Shown here: one piece after another, positions 12,613 through 25,546 of the stretch
How the letters are laid out: each line of letters opens with the position of its first letter
Numbering within the stretch: position 1 is the first letter of the stretch
From: Marisa cornuarietis
Lineage: Eukaryota > Mollusca > Gastropoda > Architaenioglossa > Ampullariidae
NCBI GenBank assembly: GCA_004794655.1
Contig: SMMW01000589.1
Location: forward strand, 744,001-808,000
DNA: 64,000 bases
Reading direction: 5' to 3'
Notes under the pieces: model-generated
Seen by the model: the letters and a program-made list of their open reading frames with translations, nothing else
What the model was told of the DNA's origin: nothing
Database searches by the model: none
Translations under genes and position numbers: made by a program

Positions 12613-13826
12613 GTCATGCACACTCCAAACTCTTGTCCACCGTCATCAGAAAGTAAAATTGCGTTTCATACAAAAGGACGGAATAACAAAGGGAATCCGA
12701 CGATTTTTTTTTTATTCCAAACGAGTAATTTTTTTCTCACCGCCTTGTCAACGGGTTCACACGGTACACCCTCATAACGTAAGCTTATTAGGAAGCGCGT
12801 AAAGCGTAAACGATTTCCCCTGACGAGAAATCACAAAGGGAAGTTCCAGAAAGCTTACCACTGGCTGCAGTTTTTTTATGATAATTTTTTTCAATTACAC
12901 ATTAACTGTTCTTCTTTAGATTTCTTGAACGACTACTTTCCTTTCGTTATTTTCTCTAGTAATTTTTGTTTTAGTTTCGATGGCTAGCTTGATAAAGACT
13001 AAAGAACATTTCATTGCTCATCATTTCAGGCAGTGAAGCCTCAACCATTTGAGAAAAACGACGTTAGATAACATTTCAAACGAACAAAGCAGCAGACTAG
13101 TTTTTGAACGACACTATGATGTATTTCATGTTTGCGAAGCTTCACGCTGTCATCAGAGCGACAAGAGATGCTACACTGTGTTGTTTCTTGTAGACCTGCT
13201 ACGCACTGTGGAGCAGCGGTTGGATTCGCCACCGGTGTCCACTTATTCATTGCACTCATGCACGAACGAAAACAATTGCAGCTGCGTACAATGTTTCTAA
13301 CCCTGACAACCCTGACAAGAAAGCAATAAAAGTAGAGTGTAAGATGAGGACTCACTCACTCACTTCGCTCGAAGTAACTCCGAAATTCCCCCTAACACGA
13401 AGAGGTCGAAAACAGCATAGATCTATGAAGAGAAATGCATTCTGTTAAGGTAAATGGACTTTGTATTAAGAGGAATGCACTTTCAAAACCTTCCAAACAA
13501 TAATAGTTTCGATTTGCCGCTAGTGAATGAAATGTTTATTTAATCTGTTTGTAATAGGGTAGACGCCAGTTTCTACGCATGCTTCGTTGGTCTGCAAGAG
13601 TTGGTCAGAGAAGCAATTTTACTAAGCTATTTTATTTTGTTAAGCTGTCCTGCAGGCCGGCTGTGATAACTTCTCCACGGTCCACTTAAAAGCTTGACCT
13701 GCGAGAATCGCAAAGAACGCTTGATGCAATCTGGTTAGTGCAGTAACGGCTTGATGAAACTTCTGCCATTGTTTCCACGAAAAAGCGTCTTTATGTGAGT
13801 GTGGCTTGACCTGAAATTTTCCAGTG

Positions 13827-13827
<1 letters not shown>
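12613..13827. other. Non-coding stretch
   Basis: No feature could be supported. Short overlapping frames on both strands at 13,040-13,360 have no recognisable motif. Confidence 0.35.
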
Positions 13828-13878
<51 letters not shown>

Positions 13879-15330
13879 GTGCTTTATTGAAATATCAAAA
13901 TCAATAGATCAATGAGTCCCACACAAACAGGGAGCCAGAAAGGTGATACGGCATGCGTCACATCACTGACTACGACAGTCAGGTCAGCGAATCATAGCCC
14001 AAGATTCTCGGGGAAAGAAATCTTGATTTCACGATTGCTTTAAATTACTGATCATTAGATAACATTTGATGCGTTTGCCAGCAGCAGTCTGTCCCACAGG
14101 ATGAAATATTCACAAAACCAGAACAATTTACCCTTAGGATAACCATTATGTCATACTTCCAGAAAAACCGTGTCAGTCAGCCATTCGTCCATCGACTAGT
14201 ACAAGTCGTTGAGGGGAAGGGCGTGAGTACATGGATAGTCGCCGTAGCTGCTGAAGCCTGCCACTACGCCTGTCTTGGGCAATGGTGAGCAGGTCCTTCC
14301 ACTCCTTCACCTTTGTAAGCCAGTTCTTCCTCTGACCACCGCTGCATCGACCATTCTTTTACGCATGATGTTCTCCAAGACGTCAAGTTTCACAGGTAAT
14401 AGAGGGCGCTCTTGACGGAGACCTATCCTGTGAAAGAAAGCTCGCATTCAATCATCAAGCAGTACTGCGCTCGTGGAGCTCTTATTCAGCTTTTCGATGA
14501 CTTCAACGAGACCCTCTTCGATGTTGAGATATCACATGCCATAGCCCCATCATTCTAGACTGTCAAAAGCCTTTGAAAATATATGAAGCTGTGATAAAGG
14601 TCACGCTGATGCTGAAGATGCTTCTCTATCAGGATGTGACAGTTGAAGATCTGCTCAGCTGTGTTCCTACCTGGTCTAAAGACAGCCTATTCTGTCAGCA
14701 TTCCTCAGCAGTTGCACTGATGCAATTTAGAATTATTTTCAGCTTGACTTCTCTTGGGTGGCTAATTAGGCTTATTGTTCTGTAGTTTTGGCTCTGCTTA
14801 ATATTTCCTTTTCTTGTGGAGAGGGATATGATTAATGACTGTTTCCATTCTTTAGGCAATTCTTTGCGTTTCCAGACTCTTTGGTAGAGTGTGCAGTGTG
14901 GCTGTTTCGAAGGATGTTACCGTCTGTCTTCAGCTGGAAGTTCTGCAATATTCAGTTGAGTACAGCAGTGCTTTGTGTGAAAAGGTTGCTGTCATTGATG
15001 ACCGAAGTCCTGTCTTGACCTCTCTTGGTAAAGAATTTAACAGTCGATAAGCATTATTTATGTCACCCGTGCCATTTCCATCTGTACGTCTGGCTTTCGC
15101 CCTTTGTCCAGTTGCTCCTACCTGCCTTCATCCTTTTCCTAATGGCATAATTCACCGATTTGTATTTTAAGGCTGATTTGGCTTTTCCTTTCTCTCTTCA
15201 AAGCTCTCTAATGGCAACAGAGATTTATGATTGCGTTTATGACCGAAGATTGTTTCTTTTATCTTGGACGCTCTAGCATTTTCTGGACTGTTTGGGGTAG
15301 AACCTTTTAGGTGTTTCAGAGAGGATGTCT
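13828..15330 (-). pseudogene. Decayed RTE-like LINE with (ATTG)n tail, minus strand
   Basis: On the minus strand the element ends in AATAAAGCAC followed by about twelve ATTG units (plus-strand CAAT array 13,828-13,877), a polyadenylation-like signal plus simple-repeat tail. Upstream, the minus strand spells degraded RT of the same family as 25,850-27,262: AEQIFNCHILIEKHLQHQ near 14,600, a pre-RT linker (SVNYAIRKRMKAG) near 15,150, and a C-terminal LLTIAQ-like segment near 14,280. Frames change repeatedly and stops are frequent, and internal segments are missing. It is an old dead copy. Confidence 0.7.
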
Positions 15331-15440
15331 ACATCACAGTCCACCAAGTTTAGTGCTGCAAATTTTCCTCCAATTCTGACAGAAAGAAAGAATTCGTAGG
15401 ATGTTTGAGCGGCGCTTCATCTTAAGCTTCAACTTCAACC

Positions 15441-15499
<59 letters not shown>
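15441..15499. repeat. (GAT)n trinucleotide microsatellite
   Basis: About 20 uninterrupted GAT units. Confidence 0.95.
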
Positions 15500-15500
<1 letters not shown>

Positions 15501-18479
15501 ACATATTTACGCCTTTAGCTTATCAACACTGTTATATGGGGCAAATTAATGCGCATCTTTTGCAGTTCAATTCCATATTGGAAAAAAGTCTCTGCTTTTC
15601 CTAATCGATTCCGCAGGACGATAAATAGCATGGCAACCAACTGAGATCAAAGTATTGACACGCTTGACTGTTGTCACCAAAGGCGGAACCTAGCGATAAT
15701 GGATTATTTACTCTGTCTTTCAGCTTGGATAATATTTTAGATGAAAGGAAAAGCGGAAACGCAAAACCCAAGGGGAGACAAATGCCTTTTTCAATCCCAA
15801 GTTTGCTTAAGCCTCCCTGATACCCGAGAACAAGGAGTGAAATGAAACATTAAGCTTAACGATGACTTTTCTCGAAAAAAAAATATTGTAACAGAAGCTT
15901 GTGAAGATGTGGGGTGGGGTGGAGAGAGTTAAAGAAAAGTGAAACAACAAAAGCAGGAAAAATAGAGGGTCAAGGACTGAAGACAAGTCATCTATATCGA
16001 ATTTTATTTGTTTATACGTGACTGCGCCCAGCCGCTTATAAATGCCTACCTGTGTTCGACTCAGAGTGGAAACTGCGCTCATAGATTTTTTAAACTTAAT
16101 ACATGTTTTATCAACCAGCCAAAGTAGACAATCAGAACTGGCAGTGCGCATGTAAGCTCTTTATTTTCCCTTTTCTTCCTTTTCTATCTCTCTATCTCTC
16201 CGTCTGCCTGAGTGTTTGTCTCTCTTGTCTTTTGGTTTTAAAGGTGTAGTAGAGTGCAGATGTGTATCTTCTACCAGATTAAAGCCCATTATAAGAAAGG
16301 GAAAGTGGGAAAGGGTGGGGTAAAGGGAACAATACAGCCAGAGAATGGCAAGAGAAAACAAAGTCCCCCACGGAAACGCTCCAAAGACTACCTTAAAGGA
16401 GAACCTACAGTGGTGCAGCATCAAGCCAAATAAATTGTAAGCTGCAGCCTGTGACAGAAGCCAATGGTGAAGACTGATCTATGCAGCCACATAAACTTTG
16501 CACATTCAACGGCCGTCACGACAACGGTGGTCCAGGGCCTTATAGGCACCACAATGGGACTGAGGAGTCGCTTGAGAAGCAACAAACATAAATTAATAAC
16601 ACAGTCTCTTCTTCGAAAACGATGGACAACCAGCATTAGTGCTTTTATGGTCTTGCTTTGCTAAATGAGTGCTCTGTGTACTAGGTATCAATTATTCTCA
16701 TGTTCTGCTGTGGTTTGAAGACATCTTTTCGCCTAGAATCTGGGTATTGAAAACGATGGCAAAGAATACCGGGTGTAGCTCAGATTAGGACTTTGTCGTG
16801 CTAAAGACAAAACATACAAAAACAAGTAGGATAACTGTCTTGGTAGTAAGTTTTCCATCCGCACATTAGTTATTGTCTATGGTAATGGCTAGCTGCCATT
16901 TAAAGGTCTTAAAAATGAGTATTGATTTTGTTTCTGGGTTATTTAAACAAAACAACAATAAAAGATAAAATAATGCACGCGCATTGAGATTAAATACGGT
17001 ACTAATACGTTATGTATGTTTGCATCTTAAGATCCTTCATCTTCCATACAGACATCGTTTTTACTCATCAAGCGAACATAAGAACACTACCTTGGCGTCT
17101 ATAGGTCTGTTGATTGAAAGATATTTTACGTGATAAATACCACCACGTCTGGAATTTCAAATATTATTTTGGTATACAATCAACAAGGTCTTTTCTATCT
17201 CAAATCTGGTGTCATTGGCATCTAATGAGCGTATGCCAGCATCAGCAGCCACTAAATCCCTCATTAGTTCAACATGTTGACTTAGTTTTCCCTTTGTGAC
17301 AGATACCGCTCAAAGCATTTAAAAGAAAACTGTCACACTCCAAGGTAGAAAAAGACAAATGCATAGAAATCCTATGTAAACATAGTTTTTATTTAATTGC
17401 TCACAAAAAAATTTCGGGAAACTGAAATGGTGACTAGAAGAACACAAATTGCTTTAAACTACTGTTTAGACTACGATCTTTAGGGACCAAAAAAGACAGA
17501 AACAGTCATTCATCGTAAGTAGCTTTCCTTAGGCTGTGATATCGGTGCCTCTGGAAGTAGTGCCATTTACTGAGATGCTGTTAAGGACCCGTCCGGCAGT
17601 CTGGCCATCAGAACTGCTGACTGCTATCTCGGCAGCTGAGGGAAGTATGAAGAAGTCGATTCTGTAAATCACATTCTTCTACCACCACAAATAGTGGTTA
17701 ACAATACCGAAGTTGGGGATGCGCACATCGTTCCTTGTTTCGTCTTGTGTTGTGACCAGCCTCAGACACAAACTCTGCCAGCCGCCAATTATTCCGAAGA
17801 AATGGAATTTTGCATGAGGCATGTTGGTCACGAAGAAGATGACAGAGATTGAAATCAAAATCACCGTCACTTGTAGACATGCATTTGCATAGAGACATAT
17901 TTCTTGCATAGACTTGAGAGCATGCGTATAAATATTTCAGTAGGTATGAGTGTGCACCGCTCTCTCTCTCTCTCTATTTTTACAGGGCCGGTTGCTTTAT
18001 CGTAAATCGCCATTAGTTGCTGACTCCTGGTAAAATTACCCCACCTCTCTCTCTCTTTGTCTGCGCATGAATACAAGTGAGTTAAGGTATATATGACAAA
18101 AAGCCCTGTAACGTGAACGCCCTACCGGGTGTGAGTTAAGTTCAAGCCCCGTATGGAACGACTCGATCCTGGCAGTCGAAGCTTTAGCTGACACACGGCA
18201 GCATCTTCATGTAAAGACCTTGTCCATGGAGTGTATGCATGCTTCGCGCACCTGAGTGATGATTATAGTCTAACATGACAGTAATATGCGACAGCTTTAT
18301 CTTTGCCAAGAGCAGATGACACGGCTCTAAATATTCAAGTCTTAACCGTCTCTTCGCTGCGCAGTGGCCGCCAGTCACCAGGAGTCACGCTTCACTGGAC
18401 CTTCTTAACCCGCTGCACACAGATAGAGTAGGATAAACAAACACACAAACCCATACACTAGAGCGTTCGCACGCACAAA

Positions 18480-18510
<31 letters not shown>

Positions 18511-20487
18511 GCACACACACACATGTACGCACAAATTTTTATTCTACATTTAATTATACTTATTACACAAGTTGAGACACCACCAAATAAACATATTTTC
18601 ATACGAGATAAATTTAATGAAATTTTATTCAAGCTCGTGCACAAAGACATACTCTTACACAACCCTTACTCCTTTCCAAAATATTTCACCCCTATGTCTA
18701 TATCACAATATGTCATACAAAATGGGAACATAAAAAATCAGGTAACAACACGTGCGGGTTAAACTTGATTATCCTCTTTTGATCTTGCTGTATTGCTTGA
18801 TTGTAGGATGTTCCAGGATTAGGTAGAATGAAAGAAAAACAATTCTGGGGTATGATCTTTCATTTTTGGTGAACGTCTGTCTAAAATGTGTCTTTACTGT
18901 TGCAGGGATAAATTTAGCAGACCTACTACAGAACTGATTATTTTAATTTTGTAGACCATTTCATATGTAATAGCGTTTTTGTTATTCAAATATTACAACC
19001 AACGCTACAACTAAAACAAAGCCATTGGATTCAAGTTTTCTTCAGTCCTTTAGTTACTTGGATGACGTGAAGAATGTAGCTGGTGACAAAAGTGGCTTTT
19101 GCTGAGCGGGAGGAGCCTTGTTGATTCTTGATTTATACCCTCTATAGGCTCTAACCACTTTTGTTGTGTCGTGGTGGGAAAATGCAGTGGGCTGTTAGCA
19201 TTAGCTGACAAGATCTAAATTACACTGAAAAATACATAAAAGCAAAAGATATATATATATATATCAGCCATTGTACGAAAGAATGGCAAAAATATTGGGA
19301 ATTAACTATGTATAATGTCAGGCGTTTTCATATCTGTAAGCCTCTCCCTCTGCCAGTTACACGCTAGTAACTCTCCATCTACACAAGATTCTCAAATTAT
19401 TCATATATTCGCCATTCCTCTGAAGATAAAAGTGTTGTCGGCGTGTTCTCTTTTACGAATGAATATAAAGACAAACCCTAAATCCAGCCCTAAAATAGTA
19501 ACAATATCCTCGTATGGTTGAAAACAATCCATTAACTCCCCATCTCTAGAACGTGTGCAGTGTTATATGCATGTAGATGTAAGTGAGATTTGAACAGCTT
19601 GAGATGAAATAGCACGCAGATGAAAAATCCTATTTCCCAGCGAAGGTAAGCTTATGTAAAAATATTTGTGCGCAGACCACGTGTCACAGCAAATCTGTTA
19701 AAAAAGATTAAAACACTTTTATAGGCAATGTTTCTTTTGCTAAAACTGTTTTCTGAAAATGGAAGAGTAACTCAAACATTTTATCGTGTCACCAGACCTC
19801 TAGCATAAAAAGGGCGGGAACGCAAACGACAACAACAAAATTGTCTTCAGAATAGTTTATTTGAACATCTTCGTATGGAGATGAAGTGGATAAAACTTGT
19901 AACAGGTTTGAGTATCTTTGAGTTAAATGTCTTTTCCTGAGGACCATAAAAGCATCAGCGGAAATTTTCGGATGACTTATCTTGTAGTATTTAGTATCGT
20001 TGGCCATATTGAGACCAAATGAATGAATCTTGTAATAAGTTCGAGTATGTTTGAATAGCATGTCATTTCCTGGGGACCATAAAAGCATTAGAAAGTAAAG
20101 AGAGAAATCAATCACGCGGAAAGGTGAAAGTTCACAGGCATATGGAAGAAGCGTCTGGTGAAAGAAATATTATCCCAGCTACCGCAGAAACATTACTGCA
20201 CACGCGTACGTGCACGTGAGTAGGTGTGACACGCGGGTGCACGTACACTCCTATTTGATTGGGAAGGTTGGTGAGTGCGTGAGCGCACAGATTAAATCGC
20301 GTCAGACGACTTGGTTTATTAATAGTATCATTAGTGTGATTATAAGTATTAAATTAATGCTTAGTATCAGTGAACAGTAAGCCAGTGTTTGTGTAAGTAG
20401 GCAAATATTTGTACATTCATGCATGGATGAATAAGTAACAGGATGCTGTTCCTAATCAGGAATAAATGGACGTTGTAGGAAGCAGCT
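15500..20487. other. Gene-poor stretch with simple repeats
   Basis: No host exon could be supported. It contains a (TC)n run near 17,961, a CA/CG compound repeat at 18,478-18,522 and a (TA)n at 19,251-19,264. A segment with dense overlapping frames on both strands at 16,160-16,660 looks like a decayed interspersed repeat, but no family could be named. A tandem duplication of about 66 bp with 131-bp spacing occurs at 19,895-20,092. Confidence 0.4.
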
Positions 20488-20528
20488 ACACAAAAACAAA
20501 TCGTAATAACTTTCTTAATGATATGATC

Positions 20529-20587
<59 letters not shown>

Positions 20588-21723
20588 GACTGTCTGTGTC
20601 TTCTCTATTTAGTATGTATGTCTACGCGTTTGTGTCTGGGTGTTGGTGTACGTGTGTTTGTTATGCATGCTGTAGCGCATGTTTATGTATCTGTGCGCTA
20701 ATGTGTTAAAACACCCTCCCGCAGTTAGTCACGACGAGGACGTTGAACGAAGGAGGATACGAAGGAGTGTAGATCCGTAAACAAGCTCAGCCTGAGTTCA
20801 GCTGGTTGGGGGCCTGGGGCTAAGGAGTGAGACAGGGTGACTGTCAGTGGCGGCAATAAAAACACAACAACGGCGTGCGTTTTCAGCAGGCGCACACTTT
20901 ATACAGCCATGCCTCGCTCGCCCTGTCGGGCACTCAGGTAAAAATCTGAGCATAAACCTCGATACCGTTTGTCCCGTACCTGAAGAGTACCTCACCGACA
21001 TCACCGTTTCTTGTGAAAAGTCTTTTGTCGAAAGACAAGTACGTACCGTGACACTTAGCTGACGTTTGAAATAACTGTGGCGAGTTCTTTATGCCATTAG
21101 CTCACTGCAGACAAAACATATGACACCTATCAGTTTGTTAGAAGACGTGCCTGTTTACAGTATATCCTCGGTTTTCATTGACTTCGTTTATAGATGGTTT
21201 CGGTTTTTGTCGATTTTTTCCCCGCGAAAACTTTGTCTCGGTTTTTGTCGATTGCCTCGGATTTTGTCGGTGTGCTCACGTGACCTCGCTGCTAAGTTTG
21301 CTGAAACAAAAGGCGGCCCACGCATCCTCCTGCTCAGTGCGGCATTGTTTCTCGTTTTGTGAGCATTACCCTGCTCGTATAGCCAAACAATTCTATTGCT
21401 TTCCAGTGTTTTGTGCTTTTTGATTGATTATTATTCTGTAAATTAATTAGTTTTTACATTCATTAATTGCTTATTGTTTCCAGTAGTAAACACTATTCTC
21501 GATAAAATGTCTTTGGTATGTATTTTGGAGGGTCTAGAACAAATTGATTGGCCTGACATCGATGCATATGGAAATAATTGTCTTGGTTTTCATCGGTTTC
21601 AGATTTTGCCGATCGCTTTCTGACGGATTATCGACGAAAACCGAGGTATCACTGTAGCTTAATTTTATTATTACTAATTTTGGAACGCAACCGCTGACAC
21701 GCACATATATATGCACAAACACA

Positions 21724-21764
<41 letters not shown>

Positions 21765-21845
21765 GCACACATCGTTACGGTTCTAGGTTGGTGTTAAGGT
21801 TATAAGGTCAAAAGCTATAAATACCTCCAGTTGACGTACCTCCGG
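20488..21845 (+). repeat. Segmental duplication, copy A
   Basis: This stretch is collinear with 23,606-24,296. Both start with a taatnactttcttaat segment before a (TG)n, share a central part (ggggctaag-gagtgagac, ctgtcagtg, the hairpin-forming gtcttttgtcgaaagac, cacttagctgacgttt), then a CA repeat and ttctaggttg. Copy A has gained a 497-bp MITE (21,158-21,654). Copy B lies just upstream of the Ly6 signal exon, so the unit may include that gene's upstream region. Confidence 0.7.
21158..21654. mobile_element. Tc1/mariner-pogo-like MITE with TA target duplication
   Basis: The element runs CAG...CTG between TA dinucleotides (21,156-21,157 and 21,655-21,656). The ends are inverted repeats: left CAGTATATCCTCGGTTTTC, right read inward CAGTGATACCTCGGTTTTC. 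TA duplication and an ACCTCG-containing terminus are typical of pogo/Tigger-type elements. Inside it are tandem cggtttttgtcgatt motifs and no transposase frame, so it is non-autonomous. The related copy B of the flanking duplication lacks it. Confidence 0.75.
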
Positions 21846-21989
21846 GAGAAGAACGGTGGAAAGGGAGATGAAAGGAAAGGGCTGGACATGGGGTCGCCTG
21901 GAGCGGGTTTCAGCCGATCGACATCAGTGGCTGGCTCTGGTTGAGGCCTTATGTGCAAATAGCACAAAGAGGATTGATTGATTGATTGA
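21846..21989 (+). mobile_element. Short retroposed element with (GATT)n tail and 15-bp target duplication
   Basis: ttgacgtacctccgg occurs at 21,831-21,845 and again at 21,990-22,004. The 144 bp between them end in four GATT units after ttatgtgcaaatagcacaa, a tail seen on LINE or SINE 3' ends. It is a 5'-truncated LINE fragment or a SINE; no coding sequence remains. Confidence 0.75.
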
Positions 21990-22004
21990 TTGACGTACCT
22001 CCGG

Positions 22005-22140
22005 ATGGTTGGCTGGTTTAGTTAGTGGGAAAGTGCTTCCACCTTGAGTTAATTTTGCACTGTAGGAGGAGAGGGATGGGGAGGAAACCGGAGTACCCGG
22101 AAAACCCCCCCGACACCCAGCCCTGCTGACATCAACACTA
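22005..22140. repeat. Possible interspersed repeat fragment
   Basis: It contains ggaggaaaccggagtacccg, a segment I associate with widely dispersed animal repeats. Borders and family could not be set from the sequence. Confidence 0.3.
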
Positions 22141-23605
22141 GAAGACTTAGTTAGTGACGTCATGAGTCATGACCAATCAAATCGCGACTTTGAACAGAGA
22201 ATTTTTGCACGAAGAGTTACGTCGTCTGAAAATTCAACAAACAACAGCAGCAACGCGTTCATTGATTTGAACAAGACAATCAGGATACAAGATGAACCTG
22301 GGGTTCGTGCAATTCCGATTCGAGGTACCCTGATAGACGAGAAACAACTTGAGGGGACTGCATGCTGTCTGTCTTTTTGGAATTGTCGCTCATGATTTCT
22401 TGCTTTGTCTCTGGACAAATGCACGTGAATGGCTGGTGACGTTATCGGCATGTAATTCCGTGACAGCCTCGATGTGAAATCCACGCAGCCGCTAATAAAA
22501 TACAAAAGAGAAACCCTCAGCTGCATTCTTCGATGATTACCGGTTAGCCTTCTCAACATGCTGCTCGGTGTCAGTCGTGTCATCTGTGACAATTTACTTC
22601 TGGGCTGTAGACTCCTTTCGCACGCACGCACACACATATTTAAACAATATCGCACTCACACACTTAACTTGGAATAACTGTTTGTGTAATCATTCTAAAG
22701 GAGAATGAAAAAAAAGAGAATGAATAAGAAAAGTATAGGAGTATACAGAGAGAGAGAGAGAGAGAAATATAGCATTCGACGCTGAAGGACATTCCCGTCA
22801 TATTTGCCGCGTAAAGACAAGAGTCTAAATTGATTCTAAACTTTTGCACTCAGTCTATTTTTTTTTTTTTTTTTTTTTTAGGCTCGTGAAACCTCTATAA
22901 AAATTTTTTCTGATTGCTCATTATCAGGGCATTTTCTGTTGGAAATACCATAAAACTGTGTTTTTAAACAAACAAAAGGTAAAGATGTTTCTTTTCTACA
23001 CAGTTTGATCTATCATTATCAATTTAAATTGTTTGTCTACCTCTTTCCGTTAATTTTATATAATTCTTTTTGAAAAGGGGTAAATTCATGGTACCAGCTA
23101 TGGTTGTCACGGCCTCTCAGCCTAGCGTCGGCAATGGAATAAAACCTGATTTGTTCGTCGCTTACTTGTATTACTATTAACATAGTACGAGATTCATATT
23201 GAGGCGTCAAGAGAAATGCAGGAAATCGCGTAGTTTACCGCCCCCCCCCAGTCCCCTAGCTGGTTCCCAGTGGGAAATCTCACCGCACGCCACTGTACGG
23301 GAGATAACAGAGCAACAGTCAAACACTTTAGCCTCCACCTTATCGTAAAACAAGTAAAATGTTGCCACACCTTACACTTCATTTAAGCAGTGAAGTGTCC
23401 TTATCTTAAGCTTATTGCACGTAAATTAACCAGAAGCGGAAGCTGCCTGACTGATTCGAGGTACACTTCAAAACTTTTATCCTGTTCAAGGATGCACCTG
23501 TCCAATAGTTTTTAGGATGACGTGATTTGGGGCAGGACCGAGGCTTGAGCAAACTGCAAGAATTAATCTGACTAACAGGAGCGTCAAAGAAACAATTTTG
23601 CACAT
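22141..23605. other. Non-coding stretch between the duplicated blocks
   Basis: No gene was seen. It includes an (AG)n run near 22,750 and a T24 homopolymer at about 22,857-22,879. The 162-codon minus frame over 22,167-22,655 has no recognised domain and is not called. Confidence 0.4.
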
Positions 23606-24296
23606 CGTATAAATCACGATTACTTTCTTAATAACAAGATCTGGGTGTGTGTGTGTGTGTGTGAGATAGAGAGTCCATGTGTGCATGTGTTGTAACGCAG
23701 GTGTATGCCTCTGTATGAAAAAGAAAACTCCCCCAATGAGTCATACCAAGAACATCAGTTAAAGGGAGGTACAGACGATCGTAAATCCGTAATTATCTTC
23801 AGCCCGAGTTTTGCTGGCTGGTGGCTCGGGGCTAAGAGTGAGACGGGTCGACTGTCAGTGCCGGTAATAAAAATGCAAGAAAGGGGTGTGTACAATAGGA
23901 CGGCGCGTGCTTAATCAGCATGTGCACTCTGTATACCGCCATGTCTCGTGTTCCATGTCACGCTCTCAGGTAAAATCTAAGCGTATCCCTAGTAAGGGTT
24001 TACCTTATACCTGAGTAGTACTTGTTAATGAGTCGACATCAAGGGTTTTTTTTTTAGAAAGTCTTTTGTCGAAAGACAAACTCTTGACACTTAGCTGACG
24101 TTTGCAATAGTTATGCCTGTTAGTGCATAATCTTCCAGAAAACGCGGCAGTTTATTTGTTTCTTTCATAAGTCTCACAAATTTCAGAACGCACCCACCAC
24201 ACACACACACAAACAGCTTTTCATTTCTAGGTTGTGTTGAGGTGAAGGTCGCAAAGCTAAATGCGTCCCCGTTGACGAAGTCCCGTGAATTATCTA
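23606..24296 (+). repeat. Segmental duplication, copy B (upstream of Ly6 exon 1)
   Basis: Counterpart of 20,488-21,845. It ends about 140 bp before the Ly6 start codon, so it may hold that gene's promoter. No TATA box was recognised. A short upstream ATG at 24,341 opens a 10-codon frame that closes at a TGA before the main start. Confidence 0.65.
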
Positions 24297-24437
24297 TACA
24301 GGAGTGTACAGGTTATTGTTCGCTAACAACACAACACATATGAGCCCTGAAGACGACAGGATCAAGTGGTGATCGCTCACTTCACGGAAGATCGTCTGGC
24401 TGTTCACTTACTCCTCCCGTCTCCGCCTGTGGTCAAC

Positions 24438-25278
24438 ATGTCGTTGAACGCTGGGGTGTGTAGTGTGCTAGTCTGCTTCACGGTCTTGTGGTTTTTATCG
24501 TCAGCAGGTGAGTGAGTGAGAGCGGAAAGCGTGACGGGCGAGTGTGGTGTACGTACCTCTTGATGCTTTCTTTGTGACTCTTGATCCCCGCAGTCATATT
24601 CCATGCCGCTTATTTTTTATACCGTCGGTGAGGGAAACATGTTTTGTCTTTGTGTGTCTCACTTCAGCCCTTTCTCTCTACATGTTTCTGTATTTATTTA
24701 CATATAAATTTGTGTGTAGATGTGTTTGTCACAGACATGCGCGCTCAACATTCACTCAGTCGTCCGGACATTCGCGCGTTCTTTTTCGTTACCAGAAAGA
24801 CAAATAAATCTCTCTTTGATAGCTCTGTCTAAATTTAATTACAACAAAAAATACTTTACAGTAATTAATAAAAATAGATGATTAATGTAAAACAGACAAT
24901 ATAGGTCTTAATGCAAGTCCAAAATTAACTCCAATTTATTATCTTCCTAAGAACTCTAATGATCAACTATATATTAATAGAAAGTTTCATTTTATCAGTC
25001 TGATAGTCCGAAGAATACTAGGATTTTGATATAAAGTCACTGTTAACAGTGACCACACTTAGACGATAGTCACTGGGTCTGATGTTCCAGGAATCCACAG
25101 AAATATATTTTTCCACAATATCCAGACATAGATCTGACGCTTCTACTACAGACGTTTGAAAACAACTTGATCGAGGTTGCTTACTGGGGACAAGCGACCA
25201 CACCTTCATCTTCCTGTCTTGCTACTCTTGGGACATCGTTTAATCCACTGAATGTCTTCCAGTCCGTATCTGTGTATA

Positions 25279-25332
<54 letters not shown>

Positions 25333-25484
25333 ATATGATTTTTCAGTTTTATGTGGCTTCGATGGATTAATTTACGCGAATGGTAGGGTTAATTTAACGA
25401 TCGTACAGTTTTCGTAACGCAGTTAAATCTTAAACCAGCGAAGCATATCCACACACCCTACAATTTGCCTCATTTCTGTCTCTC

Positions 25485-25546
<62 letters not shown>

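Noticed and set aside
12437..12802. His/Thr/Arg-repeat proteins
   Set aside because: They are translations of the CA/CG microsatellite; similar frames at 28,494, 42,808 and 43,002 were dropped for the same reason.
16161..16664. Overlapping open frames on both strands
   Set aside because: Probably a decayed repeat; no family could be named and neither strand shows a domain.
18110..18175. Possible tRNA or SINE B box (gttcaagcccc)
   Set aside because: No matching A box or cloverleaf could be drawn.
22167..22655. A 162-residue minus-strand open frame
   Set aside because: Length alone is not evidence; composition is uneven and no motif or splice context supports it.
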